Origin: CAZHMN01 sp964533705
GTDB lineage: Bacteria > Electryoneota > B3-LCP
Reading direction: 5' to 3'
Assembly (NCBI GenBank): GCA_964533705.1
Contig: CAZHMN010000040.1
Coordinates: 1 to 25,675, forward strand
Length of the DNA stretch: 25,675 bases
The notes under the pieces were generated by a model. That model was not told where the DNA came from. It ran no database searches and was given only the letters and a program-made list of their open reading frames with translations. A program made the position numbers and the translations under genes. Numbering within the stretch: position 1 is the first letter of the stretch; every line of letters begins with the position of its first letter. This document shows, one piece after another, positions 6,960 through 15,975 of this stretch.

Positions 6960-7982
6960 TTGCAAGAGACGAACTCACCGTGTATATTGCCCCCAGTGAA
7001 GATCGGTGATTTGAGCGTAAAAACTCCCCTCTTCCTGGCTCCGCTGGCAGGCATCACCGATCGAACTTTTCGGGCTATTTGCCGGCGAAGTGGAGCGGGG
7101 ATGGTCTTCACGGAAATGGTCAGCGCCGAGGCGATCCAGCGCAATTCGCCTAAAACCTGGAATCTCGCCTCCTTTCGTGAGGAAGAACGTCCCGTTGCTA
7201 TTCAGCTTTTCAGCCACGATCCCGATGCATTGGCTGATGCTGCGAGGCGATTGGAGAAACTGACCCCCGACGCCTTCGACCTGAATTTCGGCTGCCCGGT
7301 CAAAAAAGTGGTGCGTCGCGGCGCCGGAGCAGGATTCCTGGAAGATTTGGATCGCCTTTCCATCGCCGTCCGGCGAGTCGCCCGCTCTACTCAACGTCCG
7401 GTCACGGTGAAACTGCGATCCGGACCCGCGGCGGATCGTATCACAGCCGTTGAAGCCGCCCGCCGGGCGGAAGATGAAGGAGCCGGTGCCGTCACGGTGC
7501 ACGCTCGGACAACCAGACAGGGTTTTAAGGGGCGCGCCGATTGGGAAGTGATCGCCCGCGTTAAAGAGGCGGTTAAAATCCCGGTCATCGGAAACGGTGA
7601 CGTCTACTGCGCTGACGATATGCGCCGCATGCTGGATCAAACCGGCTGCGACGGGGTGATGATCGGTCGGGGAGCACTGGGAAATCCCTGGATTTTTGCC
7701 GAATGTAAAGCCGCTCTGTTCGGCAAACTGTGGAGCTCGCCCGATCCCGATCAAAGGTGGGAAGTTATCGAAGAGCATTTGAAAAACACTTACGCCGACA
7801 AAGGCGAACGCCCGGGTGTCAGGGAGTTGCGTAAACACCTGGGCTGGTACAGCAGAGGCTTAATCGGCGCTGCGCATTTTCGCGCCGTTGTTTTCCGGCT
7901 GGAAGATCCGCAGTCGGTGCTGGAAACCTCCAGAAAGTTCTTTCTAAACCAGGAATTTACAGTGAGCCCGGCCGGTGAATGA
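6960..7982 (+). CDS. dus: tRNA-dihydrouridine synthase, DusB-like
   Basis: Flavin-dependent enzyme that reduces uridines in the tRNA D-loop to dihydrouridine, using NADPH. It has an FMN-binding TIM barrel: PLFLAPLAGITDRTFRAI near the N-terminus, catalytic Cys112 in DLNFGCPVKKVVRRGAGAGF, VKLRSG, VHARTTRQGFKGRADW, and the phosphate-binding GNGDVY and GVMIGRGALGNPWIF near the barrel end. Length (340 residues) is normal. The start is uncertain. TTG at 6960 is the furthest upstream; the in-frame GTG at 6996 would begin MKIGDLSVKTPLFLAP, much closer to typical DusB N-termini, but it lacks a ribosome site. The 3' end overlaps larB by 8 bases. The DusB-like subfamily is inferred; the uridine position modified is unknown. 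Confidence 0.92.
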   Translation: MQETNSPCILPPVKIGDLSVKTPLFLAPLAGITDRTFRAICRRSGAGMVFTEMVSAEAIQRNSPKTWNLASFREEERPVAIQLFSHDPDALADAARRLEKLTPDAFDLNFGCPVKKVVRRGAGAGFLEDLDRLSIAVRRVARSTQRPVTVKLRSGPAADRITAVEAARRAEDEGAGAVTVHARTTRQGFKGRADWEVIARVKEAVKIPVIGNGDVYCADDMRRMLDQTGCDGVMIGRGALGNPWIFAECKAALFGKLWSSPDPDQRWEVIEEHLKNTYADKGERPGVRELRKHLGWYSRGLIGAAHFRAVVFRLEDPQSVLETSRKFFLNQEFTVSPAGE

Positions 7983-8778
7983 AGACACCTTGAAATCCTG
8001 GCTGGCCGCCCTCAAAGCCGGCGAGCTTAGCGAAGAGGACATCCTCGACAAACTGAGATGCCTGCCCTTCGAGGATCTAGAATTCGCCAAGGTGGATCAT
8101 CACCGCATTCTACGACGCGGGTTTCCCGAAGTGATCTACGGCGAAGGCAAGGACGCTGAACAGATTTTGGCCATCGCGGGAAAGCTCCATCAGCACGGCG
8201 GATCCGTTCTGATTACCAGACTTGACGAAGCCAAAATCAAAGCCCTGAAGAAAGACTACCCCAAAGCCAGGCTAAATCGCAAAGCCCGGACGCTGATCAT
8301 TCCAGCGGAAAAATCTCCCGCTAAAAGAAAGATGACCGACGTTAGGGGGTTGATCATCGCTGCCGGAACCTCCGACATGCCGGTGGCTGAAGAGGCAGCT
8401 GAAACCCTGGAAGCATTCGGCTATAACTACGACAAGCTCTATGACGTCGGCGTGGCCGGATTGCACAGGCTGATGGTTCATCACGATAAGATAATGCGGG
8501 CGGATGCCATTGCCGTGGTAGCGGGGATGGAAGGCGCCTTAGCTTCGGTGGTGGGTGGATTGGTGGACGTGCCCGTCATCGCCGTACCGACTTCGGTGGG
8601 ATACGGAGCGAATTTCGGAGGTATATCCGCGTTATTAGGCATGCTGACCGGCTGCGCTGGCGGCGTCGCCGTCGTAAACATAGATAGTGGCTTCGCCGCG
8701 GGCTACATGATAGCAACCATTCTTCGCAATCTGGAAAAACGGATCTCAAATTCAACAGTAAGGAATAACGCTAAATAA
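7975..8778 (+). CDS. larB: LarB-type nickel-pincer cofactor biosynthesis protein (AIR carboxylase-like)
   Basis: LarB carboxylates the pyridinium ring of nicotinic acid adenine dinucleotide and cleaves it, giving the precursor of the nickel pincer nucleotide used by lactate racemase and relatives. The 267-residue protein fits the family: RRGFPEVIYGEGK (residues 47-59), then a PurE/AIR-carboxylase-like domain with AAGTSDMPVAEEAAETLEAFGY (from 129), DVGVAGLHRL (157-166), PTSVGYGANFGGISALLGML (205-224) and Cys227 in the position expected for the substrate-binding cysteine. GTG at 7975 is the start, overlapping the dus stop; the ribosome site is weak. LarC and LarE, needed to complete the cofactor, are not in the window, nor is an obvious client enzyme. 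Family assignment is firm; physiological use is unknown. Confidence 0.9.
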   Translation: MNEDTLKSWLAALKAGELSEEDILDKLRCLPFEDLEFAKVDHHRILRRGFPEVIYGEGKDAEQILAIAGKLHQHGGSVLITRLDEAKIKALKKDYPKARLNRKARTLIIPAEKSPAKRKMTDVRGLIIAAGTSDMPVAEEAAETLEAFGYNYDKLYDVGVAGLHRLMVHHDKIMRADAIAVVAGMEGALASVVGGLVDVPVIAVPTSVGYGANFGGISALLGMLTGCAGGVAVVNIDSGFAAGYMIATILRNLEKRISNSTVRNNAK

Positions 8779-8824
8779 TTGAACTTGACAAGCAGAGAAT
8801 ATCGCCGGGGATCACCCTCTCACC

Positions 8825-9298
8825 GTGAAATCTGAAGAAAAAACCCTGCGCAAGCTGAGAGACTTCCATGGCCTTTCCGAGGAAATGGAAGCCTTGATGC
8901 AGAATTATTTTGACGAGAGCGGCCGTTACGTGCCCCATTCAGGAAGGGGCTTTCTGCCGCCGATGGACTGCTTTGAAACCGAAACGGAGATAGGCTGTCT
9001 CATAGAATTGGCGGGCGTTGCACCACAAGATCTGGAGGTCAATTTAGAGGGATGCAGATTGATGATATCCGGCGTCCGAAAGGAAATTCCGGGTTTCGCC
9101 CGTCGGCGTTATTACAAGATGGAACTTGATTTTGGTTTCTTCGAACGCACCTTCACCATACCCGAACCGGTTGATCCGGACTCGCTGCGCATAGAGAATC
9201 TGGGGGGATTCTATTTAATTAGGATAAAGAAGAAAAAGCCGGGTCTGCAGCCCGATGACATTTTCTTCGATCCGGCGAGCCCTGACCCGCGACGATGA
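8825..9298 (+). CDS. Hsp20/alpha-crystallin family small heat-shock protein
   Basis: ATP-independent holdase chaperone, 157 residues from a GTG start. The alpha-crystallin domain spans about 45-137: PPMDCFETETEIGCLIELAG, a central VNLEGCRLMISGVRK, a long insertion with FARRRYYKMELDFGFFERTF, and ENLGGFYLIRIKKK as its end. The short N-terminal arm (about 44 residues) contains a Met/Leu-rich helix. A clear C-terminal IxI motif, normally used for oligomer contacts, is not obvious; the tail ends PDDIFFDPASPDPRR. The gene lies 46 bp after larB and 19 bp before lon, so holdase and protease are probably co-expressed. The ribosome site before the GTG is weak, and no convincing heat-shock promoter or CIRCE element was seen upstream. 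Confidence 0.88.
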   Translation: MKSEEKTLRKLRDFHGLSEEMEALMQNYFDESGRYVPHSGRGFLPPMDCFETETEIGCLIELAGVAPQDLEVNLEGCRLMISGVRKEIPGFARRRYYKMELDFGFFERTFTIPEPVDPDSLRIENLGGFYLIRIKKKKPGLQPDDIFFDPASPDPRR

Positions 9299-9317
9299 CC
9301 TTAACTGGGGGAAATTC

Positions 9318-11717
9318 ATGAATACCATCCACACTGATCAAAATTCCAGCATTCAGGAAAAAACCCTTGTACCCGAAGTGCTCCCCGTACTGACGCTCTC
9401 CGAACTGGTGGTCTTTCCGAACATTATCGTGCCTATGGCAGTGTCCAACGAAGCGATGGTGCAACTGATCAATGACGCGCTGGGCGGGGATAAATTAATC
9501 GGCTGCTTCACGCTTAAGCCCGCCAAAAACGGCGGTGAAATGGAGATTTATAAGACAGGTACCTGCTGCCAGATTATAAAAATGTTCCGAGTCCCGGACG
9601 GCAGCATCCGCCTGCTCGTTAAGGGTATCAGCAGGATCGTTCTCCTGGAAATTATGCGCAAGCACCCCTATCCACTGGCGCGCGTCGATGAAATGCAGTT
9701 AGACCGTCGCCGGCCGCTGGATCTGGAAGCGATGACGCGAAGTGTGGCCGAAAACTTCCGCCGTCTGGTTGATCTTTCCCCCAATCTCTCCGAAGAAGTT
9801 AAAGTCGCTCTGCACAACGTATCTGATCCGGAAATCCTGACCGACGTCATCGCCTCCAATCTGAATTTAGAAACGGATCTGAAGCAGGAACTGCTGGAGA
9901 CCTGGCGCCTCGACGAACGCATGCGGAAAGTATCCCTCTTGGTCAACCGCGAACTGAAGCTTCAAGAGCTCGCCATAAAGATTCAGAACCAAGTTGAAGA
10001 CGAACTGGATCGCTCCCAGAAGGAATACTACCTCCGTGAACAGATAAAAGCGATAAAGAAGGAGCTAGGCGAAGAAGATGACGGCTCCCTTGAAATCCAT
10101 GAACTCGAATCCAAGATAATGGAAATTCACCTTCCCTCGGAAGTCAGGGAAGTTGCCTTAAAAGAACTGCGTCGCCTGGCAAAAATGAACCCGGCCGCGG
10201 CCGAATATACCGTCTCGAGAACCTATATTGACTGGATTCTGGCTCTGCCCTGGATGGAATCATCCCAGGAATCCATTGACATCGAGCGCGCCAGAACGAT
10301 TCTCGATGAGGATCATTATGGCCTGGAAGACGTCAAGGAGCGGATTTTAGAATACCTGGCTGTCCGAAAACTTCGCAAGGACGTTCGGGGCCCCATTCTC
10401 TGCTTTGCCGGCCCTCCCGGTGTGGGAAAAACTTCGCTGGGCAGATCAATCGCCAGAGCCTTGGGGCGCGAATTCGTCCGGGTCTCGCTGGGCGGAATTC
10501 GTGATGAGGCCGAAATCCGGGGGCATCGCCGCACCTACATCGGTGCCATGCCCGGCCGGATCATACAAAAAATGCGTCAGGCAGGGGTGAATAATCCCGT
10601 CTTTATGCTGGATGAAATTGACAAAATGGGTAACGATTTCCGCGGAGACCCATCTTCCGCCCTCCTGGAAGTGCTCGACCCCGAGCAGAACTCCGCCTTC
10701 AGCGACCATTACCTGGAATTGGACTTCGACTTGTCAAAAGTCCTCTTTATAACCACTGCCAACCAAGTTTTCCAGATTCCACATCCCCTGCGCGATCGCA
10801 CCGAAATTATTTCCCTTTCCGGCTATATAGCACCGGAAAAAGTCGCCATCGCACAGCGCCACCTGATTCCAAGAATGCTGAAAGAACATGGCTTAAAGAA
10901 CCGCCAGCTCCAATTCACGGAACGCGCATTGGAAAAAATCGTACAGGAATATACCAGGGAAGCCGGGCTTCGCGGCCTGGAGAGAAACATCGCCGCCATC
11001 TGCCGGAAAACCGCCATGCGACTGACCCGGGGCGAGAAGGGCTCCGTCAAAGTCACCGGGCGCAACTATTCAGAATTCCTGGGCGTACCCAAATTCGGCT
11101 CGGATAGTGCCGCTCGCAAAGCCGGAGTCGGTCTGGCCTATGGGTTGGCCTGGACGCCGGTCGGCGGCGACGTGCTGGCCATCGAGTGTTCCTGGATGCC
11201 GGGGCGGGAACGCGTTCATCTGACCGGGCATCTCGGCGACATCATGAAGGAATCCGCCGATATCGCCCTGAGCTACCTGCGCTCAAATGCCAGCCGATGG
11301 GGGCTCAAGCAGGATTTAATGGTCGGCAAGGAAATCCACCTCCACGTCCCCGAAGGTGCCACCCCCAAGGACGGCCCCTCAGCCGGCGTCACTATGGCCG
11401 CCGCGCTGGCCTCGCTATTTACCGGCCACCCCGTAAGAAATGATTTGGCAATGACCGGCGAATTAACCCTCCAGGGTAGGGTGCTGCCCGTCGGCGGAAT
11501 ACGCGAGAAACTGGTGGCGGCGAGAAGAGCACGCATTCAGAATATTCTAATCCCCAAAGATAACAAGCGAGACCTTGAAGAAATCCCAGACCACATCAAG
11601 GAAAAACTTCAATTCCATTTCGTGGACAATGTGGACGACGTTCTCAAGTTGGCGCTCAATCATTCAAAAAAGAAATCCCGCGGAATAGAACCGATCAAGA
11701 ACCAACAGCCGAAGTAA
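9318..11717 (+). CDS. lon: ATP-dependent Lon protease
   Basis: Cytosolic AAA+ serine protease that degrades misfolded and regulatory proteins. It has 799 residues from the ATG at 9318, the usual size. The N-terminal LON substrate-binding domain begins LPVLTLSELVVFPNIIVPM; a helical linker includes EYYLREQIKAIKKELGEEDD. The AAA+ module has Walker A GPPGVGKTS (365-373) and Walker B VFMLDEIDKMG. The C-terminal protease domain has the catalytic dyad Ser688 (PKDGPSAGVTM) and Lys731 (GIREKLVAARRA), spaced 43 residues as in the E. coli enzyme. The reading frame stays open back to 9255, but the strong ribosome site GGGGGA (9307-9312) and domain alignment favour 9318. It is 19 bp downstream of hsp20 and likely shares its transcript. 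Confidence 0.97.
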   Translation: MNTIHTDQNSSIQEKTLVPEVLPVLTLSELVVFPNIIVPMAVSNEAMVQLINDALGGDKLIGCFTLKPAKNGGEMEIYKTGTCCQIIKMFRVPDGSIRLLVKGISRIVLLEIMRKHPYPLARVDEMQLDRRRPLDLEAMTRSVAENFRRLVDLSPNLSEEVKVALHNVSDPEILTDVIASNLNLETDLKQELLETWRLDERMRKVSLLVNRELKLQELAIKIQNQVEDELDRSQKEYYLREQIKAIKKELGEEDDGSLEIHELESKIMEIHLPSEVREVALKELRRLAKMNPAAAEYTVSRTYIDWILALPWMESSQESIDIERARTILDEDHYGLEDVKERILEYLAVRKLRKDVRGPILCFAGPPGVGKTSLGRSIARALGREFVRVSLGGIRDEAEIRGHRRTYIGAMPGRIIQKMRQAGVNNPVFMLDEIDKMGNDFRGDPSSALLEVLDPEQNSAFSDHYLELDFDLSKVLFITTANQVFQIPHPLRDRTEIISLSGYIAPEKVAIAQRHLIPRMLKEHGLKNRQLQFTERALEKIVQEYTREAGLRGLERNIAAICRKTAMRLTRGEKGSVKVTGRNYSEFLGVPKFGSDSAARKAGVGLAYGLAWTPVGGDVLAIECSWMPGRERVHLTGHLGDIMKESADIALSYLRSNASRWGLKQDLMVGKEIHLHVPEGATPKDGPSAGVTMAAALASLFTGHPVRNDLAMTGELTLQGRVLPVGGIREKLVAARRARIQNILIPKDNKRDLEEIPDHIKEKLQFHFVDNVDDVLKLALNHSKKKSRGIEPIKNQQPK

Positions 11718-11798
11718 TCCAACTCTATCTCGCTACCCATCATTCGGCTAATATAATCTCCTCGTTCCAGTGGTTCGCGTGAGCTTTTTGTCTCTTTT

Positions 11799-11827
11799 TT
11801 GCTTGAATTTTTCCGCAAAATTATATT
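11799..11827 (+). promoter_or_regulatory. Predicted hutU promoter
   Basis: TTGCTT (11799-11804), 17 bp, TATATT (11822-11827). The leader to the ATG at 11921 is about 88 nt. A small hairpin CTCAT/ATGAG (11896-11900 with 11907-11911) overlaps the ribosome site GAGG (11909-11912) and might modulate translation, though it is only five base pairs. Confidence 0.5.
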
Positions 11828-11920
11828 AACTAATACATTGCACACTTAAGTCCATATACAACGTAACACCTAACCAAAAACAAAGGGGTGCATTCTCATC
11901 CTTGAAATGAGGTTTCTACT

Positions 11921-13567
11921 ATGTCACGCCGACTCGTTAGAGCTCCCCGAGGGACCAACCTTTCGTGCAAGGGCTGGCAGCAGGAAGCCGCCCTCCGCAT
12001 GTTAATGAATAACCTGGATCCCGAAGTCGCAGAAAAACCTGAAGAGTTAGTCGTTTACGGCGGTTCCGGAAAAGCCGCCCGTTCCTGGGAGGCATTCGAG
12101 GCTATCGTCCGCGCTCTGCGCGATCTGGAAAACGACGAGACCCTCCTGGTGCAGTCGGGAAAACCGGTCGGAGTTTTCCGAACCCATGAAATGAGCCCGC
12201 GCGTCCTCATCGCCAACTCCAACCTGGTGGGCCACTGGGCCACCTGGAAATACTTCCGGGAACTGGAACGCAAGGGTTTAATCATGTTCGGCCAAATGAC
12301 CGCCGGTTCCTGGATTTACATCGGTACCCAGGGCATATTGCAGGGTACTTATGAGACCTTCGCAGCGGCGGCGAACACCCATTTCGGCGGCGACCTTCAC
12401 GGACGACTGCTGCTCTCCGGAGGTTTAGGCGGTATGGGCGGAGCCCAGCCTCTGTCCGCCACCATGAACGGCGCCGTCTGCATCATCGCCGAGGTGGATG
12501 AAAACCGCATCAAGCGCCGCCTTGAAACCGAATACCTTGACGTGATGGAGTCCGACTTCGACCGCGCCTTGAAACTCGCCCTGGAATACAAAGACAAGAA
12601 AAAGCCCCTCTCCATCGGATTGCATATGAATGCCGCCGAGGTTTTCCCCGAATTCGTCAAGCGCGGCATCATCCCCGACCTCGTCACCGATCAGACCTCG
12701 GCGCATGACGAACTGAACGGATACGTTCCCCACGGCATCCCCTACGCAGAAGCCCTGGAACTGCGCAAGACCAATCCCGATAAGTACATCGAAATGGCCT
12801 ACCGTTCCATGGTGCAGCACGTCAAAGCGATGGTGGATTTGAAGGATCGCGGCGCGGTGGTCTTCGATTACGGCAACAATATCCGCGGCCAAGCCGAAAA
12901 GGCCGGTTACGACCGGGCGTTCGAATTTCCCGGCTTTGTTCCAGCATACGTCAGACCTCTATTTTGCCAGGGCAAAGGCCCCTTCCGCTGGGCGGCCCTC
13001 TCCGGCGATCCGGCGGACATCGCCCGCACCGATGAAGAAGTCCTGCGCCTCTTCCCCGAAGATAAAGCTCTGGCTCGCTGGATCAAAATGGCCGGGGAAA
13101 AAGTAAAATTCCAGGGCCTGCCCTGCCGCATATGCTGGCTGGGTTACGGCGAACGGGCTAAGTTTGGACTGGCCATCAATGAACTGGTGCGCAAAGGGGA
13201 GATCAAGGCTCCCATCGTCATCGGCCGGGATCATCTGGACTGCGGCAGCGTCGCTTCGCCTTACCGCGAGACGGAGAGTATGAAAGACGGCAGCGACGCC
13301 ATCGCCGACTGGCCGATCCTGAACGCGCTGCTGAACACCGCTTCCGGCGCTTCCTGGGTGAGTTTCCATCACGGCGGTGGAGTGGGCATCGGCTATGCCC
13401 TGCACGCCGGCCAGGTCATCGTCGCCGACGGCAGCGACATGATGGCGAAACGGTTAGAACGCGTCTTAACGAACGACCCGGGTATCGGCATCGCCCGCCA
13501 CGCGGATGCCGGATACGAAGAAGCGATAAAAGTGGCCGAGGAACGGGGCATAAAGATACCCAGGTGA
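11921..13567 (+). CDS. hutU: Urocanate hydratase
   Basis: Second enzyme of histidine degradation: converts urocanate to 4-imidazolone-5-propionate in the cytosol with tightly bound NAD+ acting as electrophile. The 548-residue length is typical. Family blocks are RAPRGTNLSCKGWQQEAALR at the N-terminus, LVVYGGSGKAARSW, the NAD-binding Gly-rich stretch LLLSGGLGGMGGAQPLSATM, and GLPCRICWLGYGER, whose second cysteine (Cys405) aligns with the conserved catalytic-site cysteine. The C-terminal part has HHGGGVGIGYALHAGQVIVAD. The start is the ATG at 11921, with GAGG eight bases upstream. It heads a probable operon with yjbQ, plsC and hutI; histidine ammonia-lyase, which makes urocanate, is not in the window. 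Confidence 0.97.
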   Translation: MSRRLVRAPRGTNLSCKGWQQEAALRMLMNNLDPEVAEKPEELVVYGGSGKAARSWEAFEAIVRALRDLENDETLLVQSGKPVGVFRTHEMSPRVLIANSNLVGHWATWKYFRELERKGLIMFGQMTAGSWIYIGTQGILQGTYETFAAAANTHFGGDLHGRLLLSGGLGGMGGAQPLSATMNGAVCIIAEVDENRIKRRLETEYLDVMESDFDRALKLALEYKDKKKPLSIGLHMNAAEVFPEFVKRGIIPDLVTDQTSAHDELNGYVPHGIPYAEALELRKTNPDKYIEMAYRSMVQHVKAMVDLKDRGAVVFDYGNNIRGQAEKAGYDRAFEFPGFVPAYVRPLFCQGKGPFRWAALSGDPADIARTDEEVLRLFPEDKALARWIKMAGEKVKFQGLPCRICWLGYGERAKFGLAINELVRKGEIKAPIVIGRDHLDCGSVASPYRETESMKDGSDAIADWPILNALLNTASGASWVSFHHGGGVGIGYALHAGQVIVADGSDMMAKRLERVLTNDPGIGIARHADAGYEEAIKVAEERGIKIPR

Positions 13568-13649
13568 AAAAACACCCTAAATATCAAGATGTGGGATGGT
13601 ACTCAGTCCTGCAAAAAGAGACCAATGACAAGTTCTTAGAGCTTTAAAC

Positions 13650-14072
13650 ATGCCCGTCTTCACCGATACCATTTCCCTTAGCACCAGAGGCCACGCCGAC
13701 ATCCAGGACATCACCGCCCAGGCCCAGGACGTCTTGCGCAAATACGGATTAAAAGAGGGTAGCCTTACCCTCTTCGTTCCGGGATCAACCGGCGCTTTGA
13801 CGACGGTCGAATACGAGCCGGGCCTCTTGAAGGATCTGCCCGAAGCGTTCGAGAGGCTGGCACCTTCAAATCAGCGCTACCATCATGATGATACCTGGCA
13901 CGACGGCAACGGCCATTCGCATGTTCGCGCCAGCCTGCTGGGACCGTCGCTGGTCGTCCCTTTTTCTGCAGGAAAGCTTCTGCTGGGCACCTGGCAGCAG
14001 ATCGTCTTCATCGATTTCGACAATAGATCGCGCAATCGCAGTATCATAGCACAGGTGATGGGCGATTCGTGA
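13650..14072 (+). CDS. yjbQ: YjbQ / UPF0047 family protein
   Basis: A 140-residue cytosolic protein of the UPF0047 (YjbQ) family. The family has been annotated as a secondary thiamine-phosphate synthase from weak activity, but its true role is uncertain. Diagnostic residues are present: FVPGSTGALTTVEYEPGLL, the His/Asp-rich HHDDTWHDGNGHSHVRASLL likely to bind metal or phosphate, GPSLVVPFSAGKLLLGTWQQ, and IDFDNRSRNRSI near the end. It lies 82 bp after hutU with no clear promoter between, and its stop overlaps the GTG start of the following acyltransferase (GTGA). No link to histidine degradation is known. The ATG at 13650 fits the family N-terminus. Confidence 0.9.
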   Translation: MPVFTDTISLSTRGHADIQDITAQAQDVLRKYGLKEGSLTLFVPGSTGALTTVEYEPGLLKDLPEAFERLAPSNQRYHHDDTWHDGNGHSHVRASLLGPSLVVPFSAGKLLLGTWQQIVFIDFDNRSRNRSIIAQVMGDS

Positions 14073-14749
14073 AAACTAAACTCAAACCTCTGGTCTTCCG
14101 GTTGTCCGTCTTTATTCTCCGACTGCTGTGCAAAATCTACTTTCGAGCCGCGTGTTCAGGCCGTGAAAACTACCCCAAAACCGGGCCGTTCATCATCGCC
14201 ATCAACCACAACAGCTTGATGGACATCCCTGCCATGGCACTTGCTGTGGATCGTCCTCTGTATTCCATGGCCAAAAACTCCTTATTTCGCATTCCGATCC
14301 TTTCCTGGTGGTTGAGAAGCGTCGGTTTCTTTCCGGTTCAGCGAGGCAAAGGCGATAAGCTGGCTTTCCATACCGCCCGTCAGGTCCTGGCCGAGGGTGG
14401 CGTTCTGGCCCTCGCTCCCGAAGGAACTCGCGGTCGAACCGGGTCGGGGCGTCCCAAAGCCCACACTGGCATTGTGCGCCTGGCTCAGGAATTCCGCTGC
14501 CCGGTTGTCCCCGTGGGCGTCAAGGGCACTCGAAAAGCGCTGCCGCCTGGTGCCAAATTTCCCAGGCCTTACCACCTGAGCGTAAACATCGGCAAGCCCA
14601 TTATCCTCGAGCCCCTGCAGGTTAATCATAAAAGCATGGATCAAATGCAGCAACAGGTCAATAGCATAATGGAAAAGGTCTATCAACTTTCGGGCGAAAA
14701 TTACGGGGATCAACAAGCGACTATAGATTCGGAAAAGAGAGAATGCTGA
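14069..14749 (+). CDS. plsC: PlsC-type 1-acyl-glycerol-3-phosphate acyltransferase
   Basis: Membrane-associated acyltransferase of 226 residues, expected to acylate lysophosphatidic acid to phosphatidic acid in phospholipid synthesis. The hallmark HX4D motif is His47-NSLM-Asp52, and motif III EGTRG is at 118-122; FPVQRG (88-93) and PVVPVGVKGT (145-154) are the other family blocks. A hydrophobic N-terminal helix (about 8-24) probably anchors it to the inner membrane. It starts with GTG overlapping the yjbQ stop by four bases and ends overlapping hutI by seven. Acyl donor and lysolipid preference cannot be told from sequence, and an ornithine-lipid-type acyltransferase is a weaker alternative. 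Confidence 0.9.
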   Translation: MKTKLKPLVFRLSVFILRLLCKIYFRAACSGRENYPKTGPFIIAINHNSLMDIPAMALAVDRPLYSMAKNSLFRIPILSWWLRSVGFFPVQRGKGDKLAFHTARQVLAEGGVLALAPEGTRGRTGSGRPKAHTGIVRLAQEFRCPVVPVGVKGTRKALPPGAKFPRPYHLSVNIGKPIILEPLQVNHKSMDQMQQQVNSIMEKVYQLSGENYGDQQATIDSEKREC

Positions 14750-15975
14750 CTTGCATTAGAAATATCGGACTGCTGCTGAATCCCAAGCCTGACGGAAGCT
14801 GGGAAGAGATCAGGCAAGCGGCCATTCTGTTCGATGATAAGGTTGTTCGATACGGAGCAGATTCCGAAATCCTCCCCATCGCTGCTGAGCGTGGAGCCGA
14901 ACTCATGGACGCCGCCGGGCGGTTGATCACCCCCGGCCTGGTGGACAGCCACACCCATCCCGCCTTCGCCGAACCTCGTCCGGCGGAATTTGAAATGCGC
15001 AATCTGGGCGAAAGTTATCAGGAGATCGCCGCAGCCGGAGGGGGCATCCGCTCATCAGTGCGTGCGCTTCGGGCCATTTCTGAAGAGGAGCTGGTTTCCA
15101 GAATGATGCCGCGCCTGGATCGCTTCCTCGAATACGGCACGACCACCATAGAAGCCAAATCCGGCTACGGCCTCTCCACAGAACAGGAACTGAAACAGCT
15201 TCGAGCGATAAAGCACTGCAATGAAAACCACCCATTGGAGCTGGTGCCGACGCTATTGGCGGCTCACGAAGTCCCCGACGAGTATCGACAGGATCGGAAG
15301 AAATACCTGGACATTGTCTTAAATGAGACGATCCCTGTCGCGGCACAGCAAGGACTGGCGAAATTCTGCGACGTTTTCTGCGAAGAAGGGGTCTTCTCCA
15401 TCGAAGAATCGCGACGAGTGTTGCTCAAAGGCAAAGAGCATGGACTGATTCCCAAAATCCACGCCGACCAGCTCTCGAATACTGGTGGCGCCGAACTGGC
15501 TGCGGAAGTAGGCGCCGCTTCCGCCGAACATCTGGACTACATATCGGATGAGGGCATCGAAAAGATGAAGAAGGCTGGAGTCGTCTTCACCCTTCTTCCC
15601 GGCGCCGTTATCTTCCTGGGTTTAAACCGTTATCCACCAGCGCGCCGTATCCTGGAAAAAGGCGGTACACTGGCATTGGCCACCGATTTTAATCCCGGCA
15701 GTTCCGCTACGCAAAACTTGCCGTTGATGACCACTCTGGCTTGTGTGTTTTGCAAACTCACCGTCCGCCAGGCTCTCTGGGCGGCAACGCTTGGAGGAGC
15801 GTGCGCGCTTCGTTTGGAGGATCGTTTGGGCAGCTTGGAATCTGGAAAACAGGCTGACCTGGTCATCTGGAACTGCGATGACGAACGCCAGATCCCCTAT
15901 TATTTCGGGATGAACTTAGTAGAGGACGTTTTTAAGGCCGGTAAGCAGGTCGTAAAAAACGGCAAAATCATTTAG
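14743..15975 (+). CDS. hutI: Imidazolonepropionase
   Basis: Third enzyme of histidine degradation: a cytosolic amidohydrolase that opens the imidazolone ring of 4-imidazolone-5-propionate to give N-formimino-glutamate. It has 410 residues, normal for the family. Metal ligands are visible in order: His70 and His72 (DSHTHPAF), His240 (HADQLSNTG) and Asp315 (ATDFNPGSSATQN); His175 (LAAHEVP) and His263 (SAEHLD) are the conserved substrate or catalytic histidines. The FRRP-like region at 80-90 and the EAKSGYGLSTEQEL segment (137-150) also match. The ATG at 14743 lies inside plsC and overlaps its last seven bases; a purine-rich AAAAGAGAG precedes it. Pathway partner hutU is 1.2 kb upstream in the same probable operon. 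Confidence 0.96.
   Translation: MLTCIRNIGLLLNPKPDGSWEEIRQAAILFDDKVVRYGADSEILPIAAERGAELMDAAGRLITPGLVDSHTHPAFAEPRPAEFEMRNLGESYQEIAAAGGGIRSSVRALRAISEEELVSRMMPRLDRFLEYGTTTIEAKSGYGLSTEQELKQLRAIKHCNENHPLELVPTLLAAHEVPDEYRQDRKKYLDIVLNETIPVAAQQGLAKFCDVFCEEGVFSIEESRRVLLKGKEHGLIPKIHADQLSNTGGAELAAEVGAASAEHLDYISDEGIEKMKKAGVVFTLLPGAVIFLGLNRYPPARRILEKGGTLALATDFNPGSSATQNLPLMTTLACVFCKLTVRQALWAATLGGACALRLEDRLGSLESGKQADLVIWNCDDERQIPYYFGMNLVEDVFKAGKQVVKNGKII

Noticed and set aside
8785..8790. Perfect TTGACA ahead of hsp20
   Set aside because: No acceptable -10 at 16-18 bp (the DNA there is GGGGATC-like), and it does not match known heat-shock elements.
9255..9317. In-frame upstream extension of lon overlapping hsp20
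   Set aside because: The ATG at 9318 has GGGGGA in the right place and matches the usual Lon N-terminus.
13590..13640. Short ATG frame between hutU and yjbQ
   Set aside because: Only 16 codons, with no ribosome site or recognisable sequence.
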